64,000 nucleotides of DNA from Talpa occidentalis (lineage: Eukaryota; Chordata; Mammalia; Eulipotyphla; Talpidae): contig NW_023603184.1 in the NCBI RefSeq assembly GCF_014898055.3, forward strand, positions 110,908,615 through 110,972,614, given 5' to 3'. Every line of letters begins with the position of its first letter. Positions within the stretch are counted from its first letter, which is position 1. Positions 13,617 through 23,709 of the stretch are shown here, piece after piece. Both the position numbers and the translations under genes were made by a program. The notes beneath the pieces are model-generated. The model did not search any database, had not been told where the DNA came from, and saw nothing but the letters and a program-made list of their open reading frames with translations.

Positions 13617-14816
13617 CTCTGTCTTCTGGGGGAGCTTTCTGCTGGTTTTAGGCAGTTTTTACTGAAGAAATGTCCCTGTTCTCAAATGGCGAAGCGGGAT
13701 GCAGTCCCTGCGCCTCCGGTTTCAGGCACACTCTTCTGCGCACCCGGTCTGCCCCGGACGTGGGTGCCTGCTCCCTCTGTGGGCTCAGACTGCTGGTCGG
13801 AAGGGGCCTGGCGTGGAATAACTTCCCGGCTGGCCACTGGGTCCTCCAGAAACCTTCTGCCCTTTTCAAGCAGTCTTAAGAAATGTCCTGTTTTATAGGG
13901 TGTTAGTGACTTTTTTTTCCTGGTCGCTAGGTGGCGCCAGAGATCTCTCCTATTGTCCTTGGGGGGCTGTTTTTCGCCTCCCCCCACCCCGTGGGACAGA
14001 GAACAGAGCGGGAATGGTAGGGTACACCTCAACAGCTTTGGGGTGCTGTGTCTGCCTTGTGCCCCACCGTCGTGGAGAAACCACGCCCCGAATTTTCGTG
14101 CCCCGGGTCTCAGTTCAAAGCCCTCAGGTCCAGGACGCGGGCTGTAGCCCAGTTCAGTGGCGCGGGAATGGCGCCTTTTGAACCCCGCTCCCGTGCCTGG
14201 GCGCCTGGTTCCTGCTCACTCAGGGAGGGACCTTCACCTCAGTGAGGACCTCCGCGCGTCTCCCCGCAAGCCTAGGTCGCAGGCGCGGGGACCTGGGCAG
14301 CCACGATCCAGGTCTGCACTTGCTTTTCAAGCGCACCGAGCGCGCCGCGTTTCCGCGCAGGCTTACCGGCAGCCCGGGCTGTGTGCGTCTCCCCGGGGTC
14401 TTTGTTCTTCTCTAATGGCGCCCGGAGCCGTTCGCTCACCGCCGCGGCGGATCCTGCAGTGTTCGCCTCAGCTCCCGTTCACGGGGTGTGGTGGCTGCAA
14501 TAGTTCCTTTCCACTCCCAGTCCCGCTTGCTGCGTCGTTTGTTCTTGTGGGTCGTTTTGGTTTGTTGTTTCCTCCTCTCTGCCGGTCGGAGAGTGCCGCC
14601 TCTGTGGGCGGGGGAGGGGAGCAGGGTTCTGCGCTTCCCTCCCTTCTGGTCCTCTTTTATGGCCAGTTTCTTCTTCGGGCAGTTCGCTGGCGTCACCCGT
14701 TTATCTTCCGTGTCCCAGTTCTCACTGGGACCTGCCGCTTTTCCTCCCTATTAACTTTTTTTAATGGGAGATCTTACTGGCAGCGTCTCCTCGCCGCCAT
14801 GTTGCTCCGCCCCCTC
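13617..14816 (-). promoter_or_regulatory. L1 5' UTR with internal promoter
   Basis: About 1.2 kb of GC-rich, CpG-containing sequence between the 5' target duplication and the ORF1 start. It begins (minus strand) GAGGGGGCGGAGCAACATGG. The position and composition match an L1 internal promoter. No tandem monomers are visible, so it is of the non-repeated (human-like) type rather than mouse-like. Confidence 0.85.
14792..14804 (-). promoter_or_regulatory. YY1-like site at the L1 5' end
   Basis: The minus strand reads CAACATGGCGGCG, close to the YY1 consensus AANATGGCGGC, 13-25 bases from the 5' end of the element. In human L1 a YY1 site in the first 21 bases sets accurate initiation; the same role is inferred here. 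Confidence 0.6.
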
Positions 14817-14836
14817 TTGTTTAGTAAAATATTTTT
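14817..14836. repeat. Target-site duplication of the L1, right copy
   Basis: The same 20 bases directly after the L1 5' end at 14816; this fixes the element's boundary. Confidence 0.93.
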
Positions 14837-16864
14837 AAAGTTATTAACATTGCTAATTAATAAAGGAAGAAGCATTTAAAAAGAATATTTTTTAAGGAAT
14901 AGCTTGGGTCTTTGAGATATAAATTAATCTTAATAAGGACTAAGTCTTCAGATTATGTCAAAAATTATGACAGAATTAAATAGATTTAACTGCAGAATAT
15001 TCACTATTATGCTTTAAAAAAAAAAAGGCGATATAACTGCATTGAATTGTCCATTGTATTGAAGGGGATACATCAGATTTTGTGGTCAGTTATGACAGCA
15101 AATTGTTAAATCTAATACTAAGTTCTTACAGAAAAGACTATTAGAAATTAAAACCTCTCAGTGGAGAACAGGATCAAAGTTCCTAACAAAATGTAAGAGA
15201 CTGGTTATTTGGTATGATAAATCCAAAAGTGCCATTACCAGGTCAGACACTTATATCTAGACAGAAAGGAACAGTGATTCAGTGTTTAGAAACCTCAAAG
15301 AGCCTTTCAGTGTCTTTTCCCTTCAATGAAATGCTCTTCCTTCATTAGGGATAGAAAAATAATGTCCTATTTATTTAGAACAACATTGACGAAGGTTTTC
15401 TGCCTATTACTATGCAACTAAAATGTTAACTTTTTTATTTAATCCTAGTTTTAAATATATTAATTTGGGGAAAAGGTACATTCAATTCTGGCTGATGTTT
15501 TAAAATGTTGAGGAAGGAAAAGAAACAGTTGCTGAAAGCAGCACTTAGTAAGTAATCCCTTTAGGTATAAAATAAATTCACCAAGATGGAGGGTGCCATG
15601 TCACTTGGAACTGGTTACAATGAATAATATAGTCCAAGGTAGCCAAAGTAAACTTTTCCAATTGAAAGGCACAATCAAAGGAACAAGAAGTTAAAAAAAA
15701 AAACACACACACACACCCCATGTTCTTTTCTGGCCACAAAATATTAAACACACGTGGCAACTAAAGTAAGCAGAAGTTGCAAAAAACAAATAGTGCTTCT
15801 TTCTTATCCACAAAATGTCTGGTTAATTAAAGAGATCAATAACATGATAGCAAAATAAAAGTTTATGAACCCTCAAAGCATTCTGATTTCACAGTGGTAG
15901 TAGCAATAGGAAAGAGTTAGCAGTGACTTAAATGGGCCTAGTGGCTTATGGTGGCAGAGGTAAGAGAAAATTCAGGTTTCTCCTTAAAATAGAATGAGTA
16001 ACCCAGAAGGTAAGTTTGGCAGTGAAAATGATAGCTGATCCATTGCAATTATGTGTAGGCACAGTTCCTAAGCACTTCATTGCACAATGTTCCATTTACT
16101 TCTTCACAGCAATTCCTCATAATTCGTGGCCCAAAGAAGAATTACAAGGCAAAATAGAAAATATTTTGAACAGAATAAAAATGAAAAACAGGCATCAAAA
16201 TTTATGGGGTGCCATGAAAACAGTACTTAGAATTTGATAGCAGGGAAGGGACAGAGATGATAACATAGGATACTCCTGAACCTTCCCCCTCCCACGAAAG
16301 CACCAAATGTACAGCTCTGTTGGAACATTCCATCTGAATGTAGTCTGGGACTTAGCTGAGTTACTTCAGTACATTGGAGACAGGAGAAAGAGTACCATGG
16401 AGATGGGAGGGTTAGGAAAAGTTGAGACATAATCTCATACCCAGCCGCACCCCATCACAGCTCCATACAACTAGGAGGGAACCCCCCGTTTCCATCTTCT
16501 CCCAAGAAATGAGTCTGGATCACAAACCTAGCACCCTAGCATTTAATGTTCCCATGCAAGGTACAGTCCTCCAATGCACCTGTTTCTTAAGGACCAGTGT
16601 GGCTTGCACTGATGAGATTCACAGGGCTATGGTAAACATGCAAGTCATTCTTAATAGTTTTGCTTAGGAATATTTGACATAGCTGTACCCCCAGTGCTTA
16701 GTGCAGAGGGAACAGGCAAAAAAAAAAAATCTGCCAATCTTTCTTGGAAAGGGCTGTGACTCCACACTTCACAAAACTGCTGCCTGAGGGTCCAGCTTTT
16801 AATTGAACAGGCAACTAGGGACTGGTTGTGATATGTGGGTAGGCCCTGGGATTTTATGTTAAGT
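14837..16864. other. Intergenic sequence, nothing recognised
   Basis: AT-rich, with poly(A) tracts near 15017, 15690 and 16720. No gene or identifiable repeat beyond the (AC)n at 15703. Confidence 0.55.
15703..15718. repeat. A-run and (AC)n microsatellite
   Basis: An A-run followed by about eight CA units. Confidence 0.85.
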
Positions 16865-17480
16865 AAAATAAATTGGATGGAGAAAGACAAATGTTGCAAG
16901 AGTTCACACATGTGGAACATAAAGAAACAAAGCAAGGGCCTCCCTGTTGGCACAAGGGGTTAAGAGGCAGCCTACGAAGCTGTCCGCAGCCCCTGCAGCA
17001 CGAGTTCGATCCCCGGCCAGAGGGCTACCCACATGGCGCAGCAGACCTCACCTGACTTGCCCACTGCTCCCCTTAGCAGTGTACTTCGGTCACTCCACCT
17101 GTTCTGCTCCCTGCTCTGTCTCTGGTGAATCCTCTCACCTCCACCTGTTCTGCTCCCTGCTCTGTCTCTGGTGAATCCCCCACACACCTCTGGCCTGTAC
17201 CCCAGCTCTTGTATGCATAAATAAATAAATCTTTTAAAAGAAAAAGAAAAAGAAAGCAAAACAAAAACAAAACTCTTAGAACTAGTTGGTAGTTACCAGA
17301 GGGGAAGGGGGTTGGGAGATAGGTAAAATGGGTAAAGAAGATAGATGGTGACTAAACTTTTAGTGGTCATCATAATGTTGTATATATAAATGTCAAAGAA
17401 TAATACTGTATGCCTGATACTTAGATAATGTTAAAAACCATTGGTACTCCATAATATTTTTTAAACACTGTAGTGCTAGT
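16865..17480 (+). mobile_element. L1 3'-end fragment interrupted by a SINE
   Basis: Before the SINE: GGAGAAAGACAAATGTTGCA and CACATGTGGAACATAAAG. After it: TGGTAGTTACCAGAGGGGAA and GGGTTGGGAGATAGG. These are consecutive parts of a common laurasiatherian-type L1 3' UTR. The SINE therefore landed in an older L1. Confidence 0.75.
16936..17245 (+). mobile_element. tRNA-derived SINE, older long-form copy, with internal duplication
   Basis: The head GGGCCTCCCTGTTGGCACAA leads to a B box (GAGTTCGATCCCCGG), then the body, then AAATAAATAAATC and TTTT. A 46-bp segment (17093-17138) is repeated in tandem (to about 17177), both copies including CTCTGGTGAATC. Confidence 0.85.
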
Positions 17481-17736
17481 GTAGTATTAAAATAACTGGA
17501 ATGTAGGAAAATAAGTATAAAAGAAGGGTCAATTATCTTATAAATACAAGCAACTCAAATTTAACTGAATTCAACCTTCCATTAGAAGGTTCCGTGGGTA
17601 ATTTCAACACATCAACCAATTAGATCTGATCTAATAAAGTACTAGGCATAATAGATTATTATGTTATTATGAAAATAATACCTTATTTAACTTAAATGCT
17701 TCAAAAGTATTCATGAATTCATTTGGTGCCCCCAGA

Positions 17737-17970
17737 TGAACTCCAGATTACACTGTCTAGGCTGGTATCCAAATTCTATCACTAACTGTGCAATCTTGGG
17801 CAGGTAGCTTAACCTCCTCTTGCTTTAGTTCCCTCATCTGTAAAATTGACACAATGATCATACTTACCTCATAGAAATTCTAGATAATCAAATGTGTTAA
17901 CATAAGCAAAATAAAGTAGTGTCTGGGACATACAAAGTTTTAGTCACTGTGATTATTATCATTCCATACT
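17737..17970 (+). repeat. MIR SINE
   Basis: Clear MIR core: AACTGTGCAATCTTGGGCAG, TAGCTTAACCTCCTCTTGC, CTCATCTGTAAAATTGACAC and CTTACCTCATAGAAATTCTA. Confidence 0.85.
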
Positions 17971-18640
17971 AAGAAAACAAGAAACATGGTTCTAGTTCCA
18001 TTTCATCCATTTACATCTGAGCAAGTGGCTCATCAACCTTTCTGTGCCTCATTTCTTCCACTGTGAATTTAAGAAATGAACTTCAGGACCTCAAAGATTT
18101 TACTTGTTTTTAAAATTCCAAATCCATTAAGGTTTTCTTTTTTATTTAAAAACACCCATATTATCTTCTAATTCTGCTCTATACACATCAGCCCAAAAGT
18201 AAGTTCCTATGGGGTGAATTGCTTATAACACTGATTGAACATAACTATATTTTCTTCATAAGAATGTCACGCCCCTTTCTTCAGGCCAGACAATATTGGC
18301 TTAAAGAACAAAGAGCCATTCTTTCCTTTTATATTGATTTTTTCATTCATCATAATGCCTGTATTGAGTAAGCACCAAGCACTGTTCTAGTTAGGCATTG
18401 AGGAAACTTAATAAAATAGGATTCTTGCTCCCAAATAACTCACTATAGTAGACCAACCAATGAAATGTAATTGCAATAGGGTGTGATAAATACAACAATA
18501 AAGGATGGAGTATTCAAATATGTTTGATGGGTCATGGAAAATTATTTTTCAGAAGAAACATCAATGGGTCTTGAAAGATGAGTAGCAATTCTCCAGATGG
18601 AACGAAAATGACATAAAATGAATCCTTGGTTATATTGTAT
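17971..18640. other. Intergenic sequence with degenerate repeats
   Basis: Sequence near 17990-18110 is faintly MIR-like (CTGTGCCTCATTTCTTCCAC). About 18340-18500 resembles an L2-type repeat (GAGTAAGCACCAAGCACTG). No gene. Confidence 0.5.
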
Positions 18641-18645
18641 GCATA

Positions 18646-19056
18646 TGTAGGGTAAGGAAAAATGTCAGGCTTTTCTGCCCTCCCGCCATCAGGATAGATG
18701 AGGGAACCCTGTGATCCAGAATGCATGCCTGATGGCGGGCACCTGAAGTGGGTACACCTACACTAAGACTGTGCTTATAAGGGTGGCGTCATGGGGACAC
18801 CAGCAGAAGCCAAGAAGCCGACAACAAACAGAGCCGGGAGAGAAGAAAAGGCCGGAGAGCCCACATAGAGTGAAGACTTGCTGGGGGCTGGGAGGCTGGC
18901 AGGCTGCCAGCCTCCCAGCCCCCCAGCACCCCTGCCTGCTGTGTACCGGGTAAATCCCAATAAAAGACCTGCAAAAGCCACTGAGGACTCTGACTCCTCC
19001 TTTACCCGGTCTGCTGGATCAGAAAACCTGCACTGTGCCCTGGTCCTGCCTTTACA
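18646..19056 (+). repeat. 5' LTR
   Basis: 411 bp. It starts TGTAGGGTAAGG and ends TTTACA. TATAA-like GCTTATAAGG is at 18773-18782 and AATAAA at 18959-18964. It carries a 30-odd-bp GGCTGG/CCAGCC inverted stretch absent from the 3' LTR. Confidence 0.88.
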
Positions 19057-20305
19057 ATTGGCGTAAGTCGGCAAGATGATCCATGTAAATGGGTATGGAG
19101 CCCTCCGAAGACCTGGAGGGACTAAGGAGTTAACAGACTTTGCCTGTGACGACGCTGGAGGCGTCATGGCGGCACAGGAGAGGGACGGGGTCCAGGAGCC
19201 GCAGGACGGGACCTGGCATGAAGGAGACGCCCAAGAGGACCAGCCGACGACACCCGAAAGGACTGGCCAGCAACCCCTGAGGCAGCAGAATTGTCGGGGA
19301 GGAGAGGACCACAATTCGGAGCTCGCCAGTGCTGATGCAGGGAGAGGCCAATGGACCTCGACTGATGGACATGGACTGATGCATTTGGACTGACAATCCC
19401 GCCAGAAGGTGGAGGACCTTGAAGGTTGATATGTTTTGGGACCCTGGGGGTGGAACGGTTTTGTTTGTAAAACCCAGGAGATGGGAATCTGGGGGTGGCC
19501 AGTGGACCTTGGTGGCCAGAGGCAGCCTGTGTATGCCCAGCAGCCAGGCAGAGGAGAAAAGCCAACTGAGAAGGCAAAAGCTGGTGCTGATGCTAAGTTG
19601 AGAAGCCCTGAGTGGCTGTTAAGCAGCCTGAGTATGCTGAAGACCTGTGAGTCTCGTAAAATCACCTGTGGGTGATGCCCTGCTCGTTGTCGAGTGAGGG
19701 TGAGGAGCTGAGGAACCCGTCCTTGGGGGACGGGTGGGGAACGTGGCTTGGGGTAGAGCCCAAGCCGAAGAGGGAACCCGAAAGAGGCCGAATGTAGACT
19801 TTGGATCCCCGACCCATGTGCTTGTGCAGTGGGTTGGCCTGAGTGCAGGGGTCTGCGAGTCGCATTGGTGGCTATGAAGGCTGAATGTTGGAGCGACTGC
19901 AGACAGAAACCCTGAGGGTTGGCGATTACCCCCACCAGAATAGAATCACCAATCCCAGAGCGAGTGCATCCTGGGGGTGGATGCTGTGTGTGGCTTGTAG
20001 CCGAGACTACAGCCAGAGAAGGTCAGGAAGCCTGATGGCTCCTGGCGTGTTACAGTAGATGCCGTGAGTGATTCCCCTCCCTCATATGAGCAGTGCCTTC
20101 GGCAGCAGATTTAGTGGCTCATCTGCTGGTACCAATAATTGTCTTTTGCCCCTAGGTTGGTGCCCTGCCTGGACTTATTTGTGTTCTGTTGTATTTTGTT
20201 ATATTGTGATGTATTTGCTTTTGTGGGCCATGGCTGCATTGTTTGTTTCTTAAGGAAAATTGTATATATGAAGACTATATGGCAGAAAATCCTGAGGGGG
20301 TGGAC
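19057..20305 (+). other. Interior of the LTR element, no coding capacity recognised
   Basis: It begins ATTGGCGTAAGTCGG right after the LTR, where a primer-binding site is expected. The TGGCG start could pair with a tRNA ending CGCCA, but the rest matches no tRNA I know. GC-rich and without retroviral motifs on the sense strand. Confidence 0.7.
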
Positions 20306-20684
20306 TATAGGGTAAGGAAAAATGTCAGGCTTTTCTGCCCTCCTGCCATCAGGATAGATGAGGGAACCCTGTGATCCTGAATGCATGCCTGATGGCGGGC
20401 ACCTGAAGTGGGTACACCTGCACTAAGACTGTGCTTATAAGGGCGGCGTCATGGGGATGCCAGCAGAAGCCAAGAAGCCGGGAACGAACAGAGCCAGGAG
20501 AGAAGCAGAGAAGGCCGGAGAGCCCACATAGAGTGAAGTCTTGCCTCCCAGCCCCCCAGCACCCCTGCCTGCTGTGTACCGGGTAAATCCCAATAAAAGC
20601 CTGCAAAAACCACTGAGGACTCTGACTCCTTTACCCGGTCTGCAGGATCAGAAAACCTGCACTGTGGCCTGTCCTGCCCCTATA
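20306..20684 (+). repeat. 3' LTR
   Basis: 379 bp, similar to the 5' LTR apart from point changes and loss of the GGCTGG-rich segment. The terminal bases (TA...TA) are mutated from TG...CA. Confidence 0.88.
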
Positions 20685-20689
20685 GCATA

Positions 20690-21030
20690 TATGATGAAAC
20701 TGTTGTATCACAGTCTTGATTTATTATACCGAAGCAAGTAGACACCCTGATTTCAGTTATCTGAGGTAGAAATTTCTTGAATTTTCTCTCCCCCACAATG
20801 ATCAGATCTACTATAAATTATCTACTATAAATTATAAATTACTATATATATAATCTCCTGTTTTTTCTTGAATCTCTTCATTTCCCTGTCTGCACAACTC
20901 CACCTAGTCCTAGCTATTACCTACCTATGCCATTATCTTCCTGTACTACTGCAACAGAGTACTAATTCCCTTACATTTACTATTCCCCTCCTCCGATACA
21001 TTCATCAAACGATAGCTAAAATGACTGCTT
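20690..21030. other. Intergenic sequence, nothing recognised
   Basis: AT-rich, with a TATAAATTA-repeat stretch near 20810-20850. Confidence 0.5.
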
Positions 21031-21048
21031 AAAAATAATCATGATCTT

Positions 21049-21363
21049 GGGCCTCCCCGGTGGCGCAGCGGTTGAGCGCTGGGTTGCGAAGCTGCCTGCG
21101 GCCTCTGCAGCCGGTTCGATCCCCGGCTGCTCCCCGGCCACCGGAGGAGGGTCCCACATGGCGCGCAGACCTCTCCTGCCGCCCGCTGCTCCCCTCAGCA
21201 GTGTACTTCGGTCCTTCTGCCTGCTCTGCTCCCCGCTCTGGCTCTGGTGAATTCTCTCACCCTCCCACGCTTCTGACTGTACCCAGTGCATGTATCAAAC
21301 AAACAAACAAACAATAAATAAATAAATAAGACATGCCTCTAGAAAATTAAAAAAAAAAAAAAT
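21049..21363 (+). mobile_element. tRNA-derived SINE, young full-length copy
   Basis: GGGCCTCCCCGGTGGCGCAG includes a tRNA-type A box; the B box GGTTCGATCCCCGG is at about 21113. The tail has AAACAAAC, AATAAATAAATAAATAAG and a poly(A). A perfect 15-bp target duplication (AATAATCATGATCTT) is at 21034-21048 and 21364-21378. Confidence 0.93.
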
Positions 21364-21378
21364 AATAATCATGATCTT

Positions 21379-22585
21379 TCCCCATCATGAATAATTCAAA
21401 ACGCAGGTGGGGCTTATTTCTCATTGAAGTGAGAATATCCATATTGGACAGGGGTTGGTGGTGACAAGGGGATAATGAGTGACTGCATATTGGGGTCCTT
21501 TCAGGGAGAGGTGGTTATCTTTGGGAAGGCAGCCTGACATAAGTTGGCACTTGAGTGAAGTGAGTGGAACATATGCTCAGAGGAGCATGCCTACAAGATA
21601 TGGGAGCCCAAGTGGGGTGGGGAGGGTGATCAGATTGGTTACTTACAGAGGAACTCAACATTAGGTAAATATATATCAAAGATAACAGGAGCCAGGTTGT
21701 GTATATCTAGCACCTGAACCTTATTACCTAAATACCAGCCTCTAAAAAGAACCAGGACTTCTTTTAGTAATGGACAATATCAAGGCTGAGGCAGGAAAAG
21801 TAGTTGATGAGTCTGGAACATCTTAAGATGAACTAAAATAAGCACACAAAAAATAATGAGTTTTGTCAAAAGGACACAGAAGCCAACTTGAAATAATTGC
21901 AAATGGTTAAATATAAAACAATTTAAGTATCTAAATCAATAGCAATTGATTCTAACCCTTTAAATAAAATAGTCCACAATAATAGAAATTAGTAAATAAA
22001 ATGAAAGTGTAATGAGGAATAAGGTATTTGTACTTTCGAAATACCTCTTCATAAAGCACTTCTTAATTATGAAGAAGAAAGATGTAATTTTACATTGAAA
22101 GGTCTCATAGACACCACTTTTATGAAGCAATGTAAGTTAACACCAATAAGAGGTGTTATTTGGAGACACCTGATAACATGCAATGAAAAGAACGTAATGT
22201 CACTTCCATTATAGTCCTGCCAGAGTTGCAAAACCTAAATCTGATCATGAAGAAACAAAGCCAGAGAAACATCTAAAAAATATGACTTGTATTCTTCCCA
22301 AGTGTCAAAGTCTTGAAAAGTCAAAGAAAAACTAATGAAGTATTTCTCACTGAAGATGCCTACAGAGTTAGTTAGAACAACTAAATTTAAAAAGTAGGTC
22401 AGCAATGGATCCTACAAAGACATTGCTACAATTGTCAAAACCTGAGTGGTATCTGGGGCTTAGATGGGAATAATGTATTGCTGTTAGTTAATTTTCTGAT
22501 TTTGATGATTCTGTTGTGGTTATGTAGGAGAATGTGCTTGTTTGCTAAAAGGAAAAATACACAGCGCACTTTGGAGGAATGATAA
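21379..22585. other. Intergenic sequence, nothing recognised
   Basis: About 1.2 kb of AT-rich sequence without recognised features. Confidence 0.5.
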
Positions 22586-22897
22586 TGTAGGGTAAGTAAA
22601 GTATCAGGCTTTTCTGCCCTCCCACCATTCGGACAAATGATAGATCTTTGCGGCCCTGAATGCATACCTGATGGCAGACACCCGGAGTAGGGTGTGGGCA
22701 TGGGTTGGTGGGTACACCTGGGCCAAGGCCGGGGCTTATAAGGGTGGCGCAGTGGCATGCAGTGTGGTGGTGCGGTGTCGAGGACTGGGGAGTGCGGTGG
22801 AGAGTGACAGAGCGCAACTACAAAGGGCGGAGAGCATGAAGACAACGTCTGCTAGAACCATTAATGAACCTACCCGGTCTGGGTTGGTTGCATTACA
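22586..22897 (+). repeat. Solo or partial LTR related to the 18.6-kb element
   Basis: It starts TGTAGGGTAAG and shares CAGGCTTTTCTGCCCTCCC, ATGCATACCTGATGGC and CTTATAAGGGTGGCG with the LTRs at 18.6 and 20.3 kb. The 3' half differs (another subfamily). The end is placed at CATTACA; no matching target duplication was found. Confidence 0.7.
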
Positions 22898-23128
22898 GAC
22901 GGGAAAACAGGTAAGTAACTTATTCTCAAATGATTAAGGAAAACAAAGTTATTTGCTATTCTTTTTTTGTAATTTTGAGGTTGTTTCAATAAGGATTAAA
23001 GAATGACATTCCACTTCTGAAAGCTCTTCAGTGATTTCTTGTTGCTCCTAGGAAAAAAGATCAAAATCCTGTATGAACTATGAACCAAAATGGACCATAT
23101 ATAAGACTTTGCATCATTTTGTCGTTGG

Positions 23129-23709
23129 TGTAGCCGCAGAAAGGCCACAGTGCAGGTTTTCTGTGATCCCAGCAGACAGGTAAAGGAGAGGTCCTGGAGC
23201 CCTTGGTGGTTTTCTCAGGGTTTTTTGTTTGTTTGTTTGTTTTTGTTTTTTTTTTTTTGTGGGACCCTTGCCAGTAGCCAGGGAACGAACCTGCGTTGCG
23301 GAGGCTGCAGGCAGCCTTGCAGCCCAGCGCTCAACCGCTGCGCCACCAGGGAAGGCCCTTTTTCAGGGTTTTATTGGACTTTTACAAGTAGTGCAGCAAC
23401 CAGGTACAAGGCAGGCAGGCCAGGAGGCTGGCAGGCTTCCCAGCCTCCTGCGAGTCTTCACTCTTTCTGGACTCTCCAGCGTTCTCTTCTGGTCTCGTTC
23501 TCTCTCTTCTTTTTCATTCTCTCTTTCATTCTGCTGGTTCCCCATGACACCGCCCTTACAAGCCTAGTCTCATCCCAGGTGTGCCCACCTATGCATGCCC
23601 ACACCTCACTCCAGGTGCCCGCCATCAGTCATATATTCAGAACCGCAGGGATCCATCATTAATCCTAATAGCAGGAGGGCAGAAAAGCCTGATAATCACT
23701 TACCCTACA
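23129..23709 (-). repeat. Solo LTR of the same family, minus strand, split by a SINE
   Basis: Read on the minus strand from 23709 it starts TGTAGGGTAAG and contains CAGGCTTTTCTGCCCTCC. It runs to CCTGCACTGTGGCC before ending near 23129. An antisense short-form SINE (23225-23358) interrupts it. Confidence 0.78.
23225..23358 (-). mobile_element. Short-form (head-only) tRNA SINE, antisense
   Basis: On the minus strand: GGGCCTTCCCTGGTGGCGCA, a B box region (AGGTTCGTTCCC), then GGGTCCCACA directly followed by a poly(A). TCAGGGTTTT flanks both sides (23215-23224 and 23363-23372), a 10-bp target duplication. Confidence 0.85.

Larger units (their letters stand above)
8498..14816 (-). mobile_element. 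Full-length young L1 (LINE-1), minus strand
   Basis: A complete L1 reading right to left: GC-rich 5' UTR (about 13617-14816), ORF1 (12588-13616), 76-nt spacer, ORF2 (8685-12511, one frameshift), short 3' UTR with AATAAA and a poly(A) seen as T-run to 8512. It is flanked by a perfect 20-bp target duplication (8478-8497 and 14817-14836). The target reads CTTT/AAAAA on the minus strand, as expected for L1 endonuclease. The perfect duplication and nearly open frames indicate a recent insertion. Confidence 0.95.
18646..20684 (+). mobile_element. Non-autonomous ERVL-like LTR element
   Basis: Two related LTRs (18646-19056 and 20306-20684) flank a 1.25-kb interior. The duplication GCATA is on both sides (18641-18645 and 20685-20689). 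A 5-bp duplication, TG...CA type ends and a TGTAG start fit class III (ERVL/MaLR-like) elements. The interior has no gag, pol or env reading frame that I can recognise. The downstream polypurine stretch (about 20287-20304, CCTGAGGGGGTGGA) precedes the 3' LTR. Confidence 0.85.

Noticed and set aside
16936..17245. Assignment of the SINE to the horseshoe-bat Rhin-1 family
   Set aside because: The Rhin-1 consensus as I remember it has a different head and body, so I leave the family and species unnamed.
18775..19935. 386-codon open frame on the minus strand over the 5' LTR and interior
   Set aside because: It runs against the LTR element, has no recognised domain, and is proline/serine-rich as expected from antisense GC-rich repeat DNA. 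It crosses the LTR boundary.
21049..21130. A true tRNA gene at the SINE heads
   Set aside because: A and B boxes are present but no proper cloverleaf is seen and the sequence continues into a SINE body and tail; many copies exist.
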